Positions 46,070-56,240 of a stretch of DNA of 64,000 nt are shown one piece after another (positions within the stretch are counted from its first letter, which is position 1; each line of letters begins with the position of its first letter). The notes beneath the pieces were generated by a model that was not told where the DNA came from, ran no database searches, and was given only the letters and a program-made list of their open reading frames with translations. The stretch is from Nilaparvata lugens (lineage: Eukaryota; Arthropoda; Insecta; Hemiptera; Delphacidae): contig NC_052518.1 in assembly GCF_014356525.2 (NCBI RefSeq), positions 10,257,864-10,321,863 on the forward strand, read 5' to 3'. A program made the translations under genes and the position numbers.

Positions 46070-47450
46070 TTTCTATGAATCAACCTACTTCTATAAATAT
46101 TCAATTGTCACTTATTGATTCATTATGAAGATTCAAATATCCCATACAGTTCGTCTGAGCCATATATATAACTGTTAAGAAGAATTCAGGTCCTTCATTG
46201 ATAGGTTCCTATGATGTAGGATACTTCTATTTAATTGTCACTACTTATTCGGTTCATATGAAGTTTTAAAATTTCTCCACACCTCGTCTGTTCTTAAGTA
46301 CTCAATCAATTAATCTGAATCATATATATTCGTTAAAGAATCATGTAAGTAAAAATCCTTAATTATTACACTTCGTCTGATCTAAAGTACTCAGTCAATC
46401 AATCTGAATCATATATCATCGTTAAAAAATCCTGAATTCATATGTTTCCATGAGTAAGTCTATTATAACGATTGAATTGTCACTTATTGGTTGATATTAG
46501 GTTTCAATATCCCAGAAACCTTGTCATCCCCATCACCACAAAGAAGAAGTCCTTAATTTATATGTTTCTATGGAATAGCCCACTTCTATGAAGATTGAAT
46601 TATCACTTATTGGTTCATATAAAGCTTCAAATATCTCAAACAGCTCGTCTAAATCTTTAAGGAGCATCAAAGTTCTTAATTTTTTTTCAGTTCCTATGAA
46701 AAACCTATCAAATAATGACATTTCGAGTTTGTTTGTCGAACATAAAAATAATGATCTCCCATTAGTTTCTATCATAATAATCTCACCTTGTCTGCACTCT
46801 GCAGCTCATATTACACTTAAAATGAATCTGTCCTTCGTTATTTAATGTCTCTTAGATGATAAGTCTTTCCTTCAACCTCTTTCAATAAAGTACTTCTACA
46901 AAGATCGAATTATCACGTATTGGCTTTCATAATAACATGCTTCAAATAATCTCAGATGAAGTGAGTATCATTGTTTGAAGAAATATCAAAGTTTATCCGT
47001 TTCTATGAATTCCTTCTACAAAGTTTGACAACAATAGTTCTACAAAGATCAAACTATTTATATTACTTATTGAATTTTAGTTGATGGTTTGAATAAAACC
47101 TTGTCTGCAGAGTTTATCCGTGCTTCGGAGAGACACGTTAAGCCGTCGGTCCCGGCTGCCTGAAAAGCAGTCGTTAGGTCATGTCAGAGGCCCTGAAATT
47201 GATCAGTTGCGACCTGAAAACTCTGACACCAGACCTGAGCCAGCCAGGTCACTCTATATTATTATTATTATTATTATCACCGACAGAAATAAATCTTTGG
47301 GCCCACCATTCAATCTATTTCTAGAAAATACTTCTATAAACATGAAATTATCACTTATTAGTTCATATATTATATATTATGATGTTTCAAAATCACAAAA
47401 CTGAAATCTTAATGGAACTACTTTACTTCAAATTTACTGGACTGAGAAAT
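46070..47450. repeat. Degenerate array of a long unit, interrupted by a LINE fragment
   Basis: A word like TGAATTRTCACTTATTGGTT followed by CATATGAAG, a CAAATATC block and CTCGTCTGAATC recurs at about 46106, 46236, 46477, 46601, 46911, 47061 and 47349, with TACTTCTATRAA usually just before it. Spacing is irregular (about 120-310 bp) and copies are diverged. It looks like an old tandem array broken by deletions and by the LINE piece at 47110-47275. No coding sequence. Confidence 0.55.
47110..47275 (+). mobile_element. LINE 3' untranslated fragment with (ATT)n tail
   Basis: Best of three copies in the window: CACGTTAAGCCGTCGGTCCC, GTCAGAGGCCCTGAAATTGA, TCAGTTGCGACCTG, CTGACACCAGACCTGAGCCA and GCCAGGTCAC, ending in an ATTATTATTATT tail. 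Related fragments are at 18640-18735 and 30185-30290. I recognise this as a conserved non-LTR 3' end but cannot name the clade. Confidence 0.7.
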
Positions 47451-48675
47451 TTTATGGAACCTCTCCATACTAAGATGAATGAATGAATCAAATCCAATTG
47501 GTTTTTATTATCCATGATAACAGGGAACAAAATATTCAAATTATACAACTACGCTACATCTTCTGCAACCAAACAGTCATAAATGAAACTTACAGTTGAA
47601 CTAAAATAATTAACCATAATAACTAAATCCAACTGCTATTCATATCGAAGTTACAGAAAATACAACATTATTTTTCGAAAAACTTCATGAAAACTTTCCA
47701 TAAAGGCAAAGCCTGTGTGTGGAAGAGGGTCTCGACGATGATTGGCTAACGTTGGATTGTCCTCGTACCTGCATCTATTAGATTCTTTGGTAAACCTGAT
47801 ATTAATATCGGAAAAGGTTTAAAGGAGTATAAAAGATGTAAAGATTTAGAGTTGAATTCAGACCATCATTACACGACATTTGCTTTATCTGTACAATGAA
47901 TGAATTATCTCTTCTATGTTCGTTCTCCAAGCCTCCTTTAACCAGTCATTAACATTTTTTTATAAATAGTTGGATTCACCTTCGGTATCACGTAGATTTT
48001 CAGGCAGATTTCTAAACAGATATTGTATTTTGTACAGATTGATAATGATGTTCAACTGTGAAAAATAAAGTATCTGATCATACATTAAGGGATGAATGAA
48101 ACAAATATTGCCTATAATACAAACTATATACATTTGTGAAGAGGACAATATTGTACTGCAATGAGTGATCACTTCTAAAAATTACATCTGATGAAGCCTA
48201 GTGGTTGCAGCATAAAGTTTCAATTTATTATTTGATCGGATAATAGAAATTACGCGTAAAGAGAGAAAAATATGGATCACATGATATTTGAGATGAAACT
48301 CACGTCCACTTGTATCCTATATTTTTCTACATCATATCTCGCTGTGATACTCAACCACTTTCTGATATATTTTTATTGTGATTTTCGATTTTTGTAATGA
48401 GAATCTGAATTTTGGTGATAAACAGGAATTCATTGAAATGAGAATGACATTTTAGACAAGAATCATGCCTCGCAGAATAAGTGAAAATGAGAATTGCTAT
48501 AAAATTTTTGACGTTTGTCATGATAAAATTTCAATTTTATAAATCATTTTTTCACTACTGCATTGAAATATCATTTAATTTTTCTCTAGAGTGATGATGA
48601 AATGATGCAGAATCCGTATTGATGCTCAGCTATCGAACAAATAGATCATTTTAAATAAAAATATAAATCTCAGTA
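47451..48675. other. No gene seen; possible LINE tail at 47470-47640
   Basis: GAATGAATGAATCAAATCC followed by TTTTTATTATCCATGATAAC resembles a minus-oriented LINE 3' end. The remainder has no recognisable gene. Confidence 0.3.
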
Positions 48676-49080
48676 CCCTTTTAAATTATTCGATTATATG
48701 GTATGAGATGTTGTGGTATTTCACCATAATTGAAAGAATAAGACTAAGTCAATACCACTTTTATTTATTCGAAAATTAATTCATAATCCAGTACCAGGTT
48801 TCATGGTAAAACCTACCACATCTTCAGCTGAACTAATAAGTTTGTTGTTGTTGGAGGAACAACAACAACAAACTTGTTAGTTCAGCTGAAGATGTGGTAG
48901 GTTTTACCATGAAACCTGGTACTGAATTATGGATTAATTTTCGAATAAATAAAAGTGGTATTGACAATATCAAAGTCTTATTCTTTCCCTTTTAAATTAT
49001 TTTGTCACAGAATGTTTCGGGCATTAATGCCATTTTCAAGTGATTTTAAAATCACTGAAATTTATATTTTTATTAATATT
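48676..49080. mobile_element. Palindromic element flanked by a 15 bp direct repeat
   Basis: CCCTTTTAAATTATT occurs at 48676-48690 and 48987-49001. Between them, 48732-48987 is a nearly perfect palindrome (GAAAGAATAAGACT..., AATACCACTTTTATTTATTC, CAGTACCAGGTTTCATGG, GTAGGTTTTACCAT, CTTCAGCTGAACTAA) around a short loop TTGTTGGAGGAAC. After the right repeat, GTTTCGGGCATTAATGCC and the ATATTTTTATT tail at 49015-49080 may belong to the interrupted host repeat. Confidence 0.8.
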
Positions 49081-49871
49081 AAAGAAGCCCTAGAGATAAA
49101 AGACAATAAAATGGCATATCAATAATTTTTTAAAACTTATTATATCGCAGGGCATTTGTTTTCATTCACTGCAAGTGATCTATAATATAGATCTATATTA
49201 TAGATTAATGAATGCTCGCGTTTGATTGGATACAGCACTAGCATTTCAGAATGAAAAATTATGTTTTATCACACTGATCCAATATTTGATTAGATTGAAT
49301 CGACCACACTTATAATCATTCATCTTCCAATAATTATTTCTTCAGGGAAAATCATGGTGAACTCGTTAAATTCTCTAGGAAGTTAAAATGATGTACAACA
49401 TGTAATGTAAAAATGTAATTGACCAGCTCAGCAAATAATCATTATCTACCTATATTGACTTTTCATGATACTAAAACAATATGTTAATATTTATAGTTAT
49501 GGTATTCTGATAAATATATCGTGGACTGCGATTACATACTTGAAGAAGCCGTTCAAACTTTGTGAGAGAAAATCAACCTTTGAATAACTGCTGCCGCGGT
49601 AGTCGTGGGTTCAAATCCCGCAAAGCACCAAGTTTTTTTGATGATGTTTTCATTATGCACGCACAAGTGAAAGTTTTCTTATAGATCTCATACACAGGAA
49701 AAACCCTACAACATTGATTTATTTGAGTATGTGTAGTATGTGACTATTTTCAAATGATTCTCCTGGAAATAGTTCCAGTTGTCCAGAGAGTCTAATGGAG
49801 AGAGCCAATGTGCACCTACTCTCACTACAATGGCTTCTTATTATATTGCACAGTTCCTAATAGAATCTAAC
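49081..49871. other. No gene; tRNA-like T-arm at 49591-49630
   Basis: GTGGGTTCAAATCCCGC followed by AAAGCACCA looks like the T-arm, acceptor end and CCA of a tRNA-derived sequence, but no D- or anticodon arm pairs upstream. The rest is AT-rich without recognised features. Confidence 0.4.
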
Positions 49872-50514
49872 TCTAGCCCTACAGAGACACACTTACCTTA
49901 TGCACACTGGGGTGTTGAACACCCCAATTTAATTTTGCATTTTTCTTTGAAAAATATGAAAAAACGAGTACTAATACCATGCTTCATCATTTCTTAATCA
50001 TTTTTGTTCCAAGTGCATACATAAGTCAAAAGTAAAGCACTGCTTATCAATATTTATACTAATTTTAGAAGTACGTATGTTCCGCCAAAGTGTTGGAGCT
50101 CCTAATCCGGTTTGAACGAATGGCTTGCTCATTGCCAATGACAGCTTCATCAAAAACTCACGTCTCTTCATTTTATTGTTTTTAATCTTAAGTTGTAGAG
50201 AATCATAGCATTTATTCCAATCTGATCCATCATCCCATACCACATTCTTAGTGACAATACAAGTAAATCTTTTTAATAAAAGTCCTACGTAAAAGACACT
50301 CTGGGGTGTTAGACACCCCAAACGAAGACTAAGATGAGCTGGTGACCTTTTAGAATGCTTTTACTGTCTGGAAGTGGTGGAGAGTAGTTGACAATACTAC
50401 AAACCTAATTTAGACTGGGCATAAATTCCCATCTGTTTGATATTGTCAACTACAGAACAGAAAAAAAAAATCCCTGGGGTGTGAAACACCCCAGTGTGTC
50501 TCTTTAGGGCTAGA
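49872..50514. mobile_element. Terminal-inverted-repeat element with three internal GGGGTGT hairpins
   Basis: TCTAGCCCTACAGAGACACA at the left pairs with the right end TGTGTCTCTTTAGGGCTAGA (one mismatch). Inside, three perfect short hairpins of one sequence occur: TGGGGTGTT-G-AACACCCCA (49908-49926), TGGGGTGTT-AG-ACACCCCA (50302-50320) and CTGGGGTGT-GAA-ACACCCCAG (50474-50494). A minus open frame at 49998-50321 has a KRREFLMKL segment faintly like piggyBac-type transposases, but this is too weak to call. No clear target duplication. Confidence 0.65.
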
Positions 50515-51343
50515 ACCCTGAAGTGATAATACTGTACTGATAAGTATAGAGATGTTAAGTCAGTTTTTATGTTTTTTTAGAGGAGTAAAAACAAAGTTCG
50601 AAAATTCTGTATGAAATTTATGAATCATTATTGAGAGTATTAGAAGGCTAATCGTTGCTCTCCATATTTCTTCTCATGTTCACTGTGTCCAATAATGGTT
50701 TCTCACATATTGAAATTTTTTATACAGGTGTAAACAAAAATGTGTACGACTTAAACCCTTCGTATCAAAGTATTTATGATTCAACCCTTTTTGATCTTGA
50801 TTAGTATCATTTATATCAATACCCTATCAAATGTTGTGTCGCGTCTTGAAGGTTATAAGTTCACTTGTATAATTTATATCATTACCTATTCAATTTCATT
50901 TCTCTTCTTGAAAGTTAAGTTATAAGTTAACTTGTACCATTTTAATCAATACCTATTGGATTCAATTCCACTTCTTAAAGGTTATGAGTTGACTAGTATC
51001 ATTCATATCAAACATGAATGATTTTTTCTGAGATGTATCCATTATACCATGAGAATACTAGAAAACAATACCACATTGACTTAAATCCTTTATACCAAAA
51101 AAGAAGAAGTTTTTGTGAATAAGAAGATGTAGGAAAGTCAAAATCGACATTTTGTGACTTAACCCCTTTTCACTTATTAGTACAGTTAATAACTACTATA
51201 ATTTATAGTTATCTGAAATTATCAGTTCTGAAATTGTACAATATATCTGACACAAGTTTATGATTCAGAATAATGGCCCAGTTTGTATCCCTTTTCTGTA
51301 TAGGGCTATTTGTAATAAAAATAGAAATATTAAGATAATAAAA
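50515..51343. other. No gene seen; degenerate local repeats
   Basis: Around 50740-51010 words such as TATCATTYATATCAATACC and GAAGGTTATRAGTT recur three times at roughly 60-70 bp spacing, suggesting an old short tandem array. No coding sequence is recognised. Confidence 0.4.
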
Positions 51344-51434
51344 ATTTGAATTATTTAATCACAACATGTTTCAACATTGATGCCATTTTCAATGGCATCA
51401 ATGATCGAAACATGTTGTGATTAAATAATTCAAA
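51344..51434. repeat. Near-perfect 91 bp palindrome
   Basis: TTTGAATTATTTAATCACAA and its inverse bracket ACATGTTTC and ATTGATGCCATT-TTC-AATGGCATCAAT. The GATGCCATTTTCAA motif recurs in GGGCATTAATGCCATTTTCA at 49018-49040, so it belongs to a wider palindromic family. Confidence 0.85.
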
Positions 51435-51798
51435 AAGGGTACTTAGACTTTTATTTTTCTTTCTATCCCAGTTTGTATTTTGTGCTCCAATAACAATATT
51501 ATTCTTAGTAAGTAAATTGTAAGTGTAAAGTGTAGTATGTGTCAAGAAAGGCCCTAATCACACTGGCAGCGTGACTCAAGTCGTACGTACGACTCCAGTC
51601 GCAGATACCAGTCTTCGGGACTTTTCAACTTGACCTACTATAATTTAAAATTGTGTATTATTGAAGGCTTATTTCCATCAAACTCTTTTTAATTGTATAA
51701 AATGGGGAATTTAACTTAATGTAAAACAATTTGAACGTGCACCCGCTCATATCCACGCTATTTCACTTCAATTTCTAACCTCACATTATTGAGCATAG

Positions 51799-52075
51799 CC
51801 ATAGAGAAACAATAGCATAAGTAGATATCCCATGGTATAGGGCGTTTATGTCGCAACTCTTACTGTTATCTCAAGCCGATAGTTCATGTAATTCATTCCC
51901 GTGAAGCTGTGTGACACTGATAGTCTCTCATATTGTGCCGTTCATACACTTTCACGCCAACAAAACAGTAAAATTCTACAATAATCAACAGTAATCGGCT
52001 TGAAATAACAGTAAAAGTTGCGACATAAACGCCCTATACCATGGGATATCTACTTACGCTATTGTTTCTCTATGG
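51799..52075. mobile_element. MITE with 5 bp target duplication CATAG
   Basis: CCATAGAGAAACAATAGCRT at the left pairs with AYGCTATTGTTTCTCTATGG at the right. The inverted repeats extend about 85 bp through GTAGATATCCCATGGTATAG and GGCGTTTATGTCGCAACT. CATAG flanks it at 51794-51798 and 52076-52080. Non-coding, 277 bp. Confidence 0.85.
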
Positions 52076-52486
52076 CATAGCCTAATAAGATAAAGGGTGC
52101 TTTAGTCTTACGTCTCTTGGAGACCAGTCTAGTCGCCTTGAAACCCAGTCTTGAGCCCAATAAATGCATCTCAAGTTCATGAACAGCAAGAAATTTAAAC
52201 TGGTCTTATCATTAGATATTTATGGTTAGTGTTAAGGAGAAATTATTTGAAGTTTAAAGTGAGCTTGAAGGAAGGTTTGGGATTGGGTTTTAGTTTTAAA
52301 ATAGCAATATAGTTTAATTATTTAGAATTTTTCAAGATTTTTTAAAATTTCTAATCAGAAATTTTATTATCGTAGTTGACAAAACACTCACTTAGTGCGC
52401 TGATATATGGAGTCGCTTCGTGGTTCGAGTCGCGATAGTTTGAATAGTTCCCTAGTCTAAAGTGAGTATACCCACTTAGTAGTGAT
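52076..52486. other. No gene seen
   Basis: AT-rich sequence with nothing recognised. Confidence 0.3.
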
Positions 52487-52590
52487 TAGGGATGTCAATC
52501 CCGGGATCCCGGTCCATTTTTGTTACCTAACAATCCCGGGATTTTCCAGTGTTAATGCCGGGATTCTCAGGATTAAAAAACTTGAAATTG
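52487..52590. mobile_element. Possible single end of a hAT element
   Basis: TTAGGGATGTCAATCCCGGG with further AATCCCGGGATT and GCCGGGATTCTCAGGAT words resembles the CCCGGGATT-rich termini of some hAT elements. No partner end was found, so this would be a truncated copy. Confidence 0.35.
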
Positions 52591-53188
52591 TGAATCTTTT
52601 TTTTCTAAAAATAATCCAATATAGAATTCATTTATGGTGATGAATATGAGTTTTGCATGACTAATTTATTGTTTTAAGTGTTTGACTAATTTATTCTACA
52701 GGCACAGCCTTCAGTTGCTTATTATACATAATAAACTGTGCTCTGTACTGGCTAAATAGAATTCGCATGATTTGTAGAATGGTTGTTGATCGGTTGTTAT
52801 GTCTCTACGTTTGTGTCTGTTTGCACAGCACCACATGACTAGTCTAGACGGCGCAATTATTTGCAATAGTGCTGATGTCATTTCCCAGAAATTCACTCAG
52901 AACTTTGAAAAGACTTCAGATATCATAAATGAACAAGCACCATATCTCTGTCTAATTATTCCTCTTCTCTTCGCTTTCTCTATCATAAGTGAAATATCTA
53001 GTTGAAGTAAATATCTATTTGGCTCTACGAAATTTCATTTAGTAGTGGTTCAGCGTTTAAAAAAGTTACTCCTAATCTTGAAAACATTTATAGAAAAATA
53101 GAATGTTCAATTTTTATATTTTTCCATTTCAATAATATCATCTCCCTCTATAATGAGCCCTTTTCAACTCCACACACTGTTACTGAAC
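52591..53188. other. No gene seen
   Basis: Open frames on both strands (52711-53005) have no recognisable domain. Confidence 0.3.
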
Positions 53189-53788
53189 AATTTTTCAAAG
53201 TTTTTCGATTTATATATCATCAAGCTATCAAAATGAAAAAGTTTCCTCAGGAAAACATTTTTTTCCGACCATTACTTTTTGAAATATGAGCGCCTAAGGT
53301 TCAAGTTTTTGGGACAGAACATTTCAAATTCGGTAAGAGATAATTCATGAGATTTAGAGGATTGATTTTTCATGGTATTGCTGATCTAGTAAAACAAAAA
53401 CTTTCTGCAAATATCAATTTTTGATATAATTATTCAATTCCCTAAAAATGACCAAAAATAACTTTTTGTTGAGTTATTTTTGGTCATTTTTAGTGAATTG
53501 AATAACTTTATAAAAAAAATATATTTGCAGAAAGGTTTTGTTTTACTAGATCAGCAATACCATGAAAAATCAATCCTCTAAATCTCATGAATTATCTCTT
53601 ACCGAATTTGAATTGTTCTGTCCCAAAAATTTGAACTTTAGGCGCTCATATCTCAAAAAGTAATGATCGAAAAAAAAATGTTTTCCTGGGAAAACTTTTT
53701 CATTTTGATAGCTTGATGATATACAACGTCGAAAAACTTTGAAAAATATCATCACTAGAAAATTTTTCTAGCCTTTACACCGCCTTAA
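53189..53788. mobile_element. Foldback element, copy 2, left end truncated
   Basis: Same family as 30582-31226. The right end is intact (CTTTACACCGCCTTAA); the left copy joins the family only at TTTTTCAAAGTTTTTCGATT, about 60 bp inside the expected terminus. Arms pair through CATCAAGCTATCAAAATGAA, TGAGCGCCTAAGGTTCAA and GATCTAGTAAAACAAAA. Confidence 0.8.
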
Positions 53789-53996
53789 GGGCTGGAGGAG
53801 GTTAGAGTTGACAAAAAAGGGCGTCCAAAGAACGGTTATTGTGGTCATTTTACTTCTTTGATGCTCAAAGTACTACTCATTATTTTGTTAGAATCAATAC
53901 ATTTTTATCGCATATTCTATAGAGTTTCTCAGTATGTATTCCACCAAAACAGTGGAGCTAGGTATTATTCTCAAGGACAGTATATTCTAATGATAA

Positions 53997-54498
53997 CTAT
54001 TGTGAGGTCCACGTTATAATGGCAGTGGAGAAAGATAGAAGAACAACGTTGCCGAACCTCTGTCTTGTCAATGCCTTATAGACGGTAGCTGATACAGGTC
54101 TATTAAAGTAATATTGACTGTTCATTCTAGTCAGTGGAGAAAGATAGAAGTGGCAGTGGAGAAAGATAGAAGAACAACGTTGCCGAACCTCTGTCTTGTC
54201 AATGCCTTATAGACGGTAGCTGATACAGGTCTATTAAAGTAATATTGACTGTTCATTCTTGTTTGAAATAATCAATTATATTTTATTAAGCAATAAATTA
54301 TATTTTTCAATAATTTTATAATGAGTTTACATAATTGAAATGAAATATTTTCTTAATCAATTATTAATTCTACATTGTTAAAAGACGATCTGTCAACAGA
54401 ACAAAGCGAGAAAGAGATAGCGCTATCCGCTTGATAAACAAGGATAGTGATACCATTGCTAATCAAACACTGCCATTATAACGTGAACCTCACTATAG
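53997..54498. mobile_element. MITE (CTATAGTGAGGTCCACGTTA family), copy 1, with an exact internal duplication
   Basis: The left CTATTGTGAGGTCCACGTTA and right TAACGTGAACCTCACTATAG pair over 31 bp (continuing TAATGGCAGTG). Inside, 108 bp at 54021-54128 are repeated without any difference I can see at 54152-54259, separated by a 23 bp partial repeat (AGTCAGTGGAGAAAGATAGA). Copy 2 is at 57541-57905. Confidence 0.85.
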
Positions 54499-55322
54499 TA
54501 GTTGGGAATCCTTTTTTTGATATGTATTTTAAAAGAATTATTCTCCTGCATTAACCATTTAAGTATTTTCCAATCTGTATCATAGATTATAATTTGATTT
54601 GTTGGCATATTATATCAATTTATTGAAACGATAAAAATGGCTTCCATGCATAGTTTTACAGGTCGAACAAAAATATATAAAGGGAAAAGAAAGTTAGAAA
54701 ATAGTAGAATGTTTTAAAATTCTATTTGCTTTCTGTTATTGGCGTTGAATCAACGCCTGAATATCAATGCATCGTACTTGCTTTTGATAGTTTGTCCTAG
54801 TATGTCACGGTATACTTTTAGAAGTCACAGCTGACATCCATATGATTATCTGTGCCTAACAGTAAGTTGACCAGTCACATAATGTAACATCCTTATCGGG
54901 ATCATGATAGTAATCAAACTATTTCTTTGTTCCTATAGGCTTCGAGATATTTAACGGTATATAGTAGCTTGTTGAATGAAGGTAAAACATTCATGAAATT
55001 AATTAATTAATCATGCGAGTGAAAATAATCATTAGGATCACGTTGATGAACTTACAGAATAGTTAATTGAGTCTTATATTGTCATTTAAGATTGAATATT
55101 GTTAGACTTGATTAGACTTAGGCCCATATGCACCAGCTCGGTTTAAACGGAAGATCAGCCGTTCGTTTAAATTTAAACCCGAATTGAAAACATTATAATA
55201 AATGCGGCAATCATTTCTTCATGTAATCGTGGATTAGTGTTGAACGTAGATGGTTCATATATGATCCTATGAAGTCTTATGTCTGGTACATTGCCCACAA
55301 CGTAACAGAAATTAGTTTCTAA
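54499..55322. other. No gene seen
   Basis: AT-rich. At 55125-55190 CATATGCACCAGCTCGGTTT and AATTTAAACCCGAATTG faintly resemble the GTTGCACAAAAG MITE family. Confidence 0.3.
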
Positions 55323-55977
55323 TCTATATAAAGAGAGAATAGGGTTGTGTTCGTTTCTTCGCATCAAAACATGTCAACTTGTGAATTGCATACCGGATAA
55401 CGGGAATGATTTAGATCTCCAAATTTTGCAAAAAGTTTCTAAAAATATCAATCTCGTGTACCTCGAAGCCTAAATTTCAATAATTTTCCTTCTAGAGTTT
55501 TCAGAATTAATGTTCGAATTTCATTCATGGGACATGAATATTTGAAATATAATACATACGATATGTAAATATAGAACTGTGATCTAGAGAGACTAACTTT
55601 TCAAAACAGATGTTTAAAATTGGTAACTAAACTAATAACCAGCCCAATTTTGTCAGGATGGCATTACGTTGAGGAAGGTTTCCAAGCAAGATTTGAGTTC
55701 TGTGACTCTATTATTTTAGTATATGAAGTTGAAGAACTTATCTATACTACAATAAAAGGAAATAATTGGCTTATACACGTACGGGATAGGAAAATTATGT
55801 TTGATGCATCATCACGTCCAAACTACTGGACTGAAATTAACTTAACATTTTGCATAATTATATAGATTAACCGAGGATGTTTCTAGGCCTACTTAAAATT
55901 CTTCAAGATTCCACTCGGTCAAGTTTTCAGTTTGTCAATTGTGGAATAGACCCTTGCGGAGCACGGGTTACCCGATA
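55323..55977 (+). mobile_element. Helitron-like composite element, copy 2
   Basis: Starts TCTATATAAAGAGAGAATAG after an A, shares TTGTGTTCGTTTCTTCGCAT and later AATATCAATCTCGTG blocks with 41731-41500 (minus), and contains at 55741 a member of the 250 bp family (TCTATACTACAATAAAAGG ... CCCTTGCGGAGCACGGGTTA). The terminal CTAG has decayed to GATA. The same two-part order as 40702-41731 (minus). No protein encoded. Confidence 0.6.
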
Positions 55978-56240
55978 ATCAATAAATATAAAGGTGGTTC
56001 ATCAGAAGATTTTTGTATAAGAAGACTATGTTCCATGAGTAATTATTATAAGTATTATATATTCAATAAAGAGTGGGTAATTAACTAATTATAAATAATA
56101 TGAGATAATAAAGAGGATTCTATACTAGACATGGTGTATATTATTCAATACTATTATATAATTATCCATAGTTTATCCTATTGATTTCTAGTACCGAAAT
56201 TTCTTTCTGTTTTTTTTTCAGAAACATTTGACTGAAGAAA

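Noticed and set aside
49998..50321. Possible piggyBac transposase fragment (KRREFLMKL) on the minus strand
   Set aside because: One short motif only; no catalytic Asp context or RING-like cysteine tail, so it cannot be distinguished from chance.
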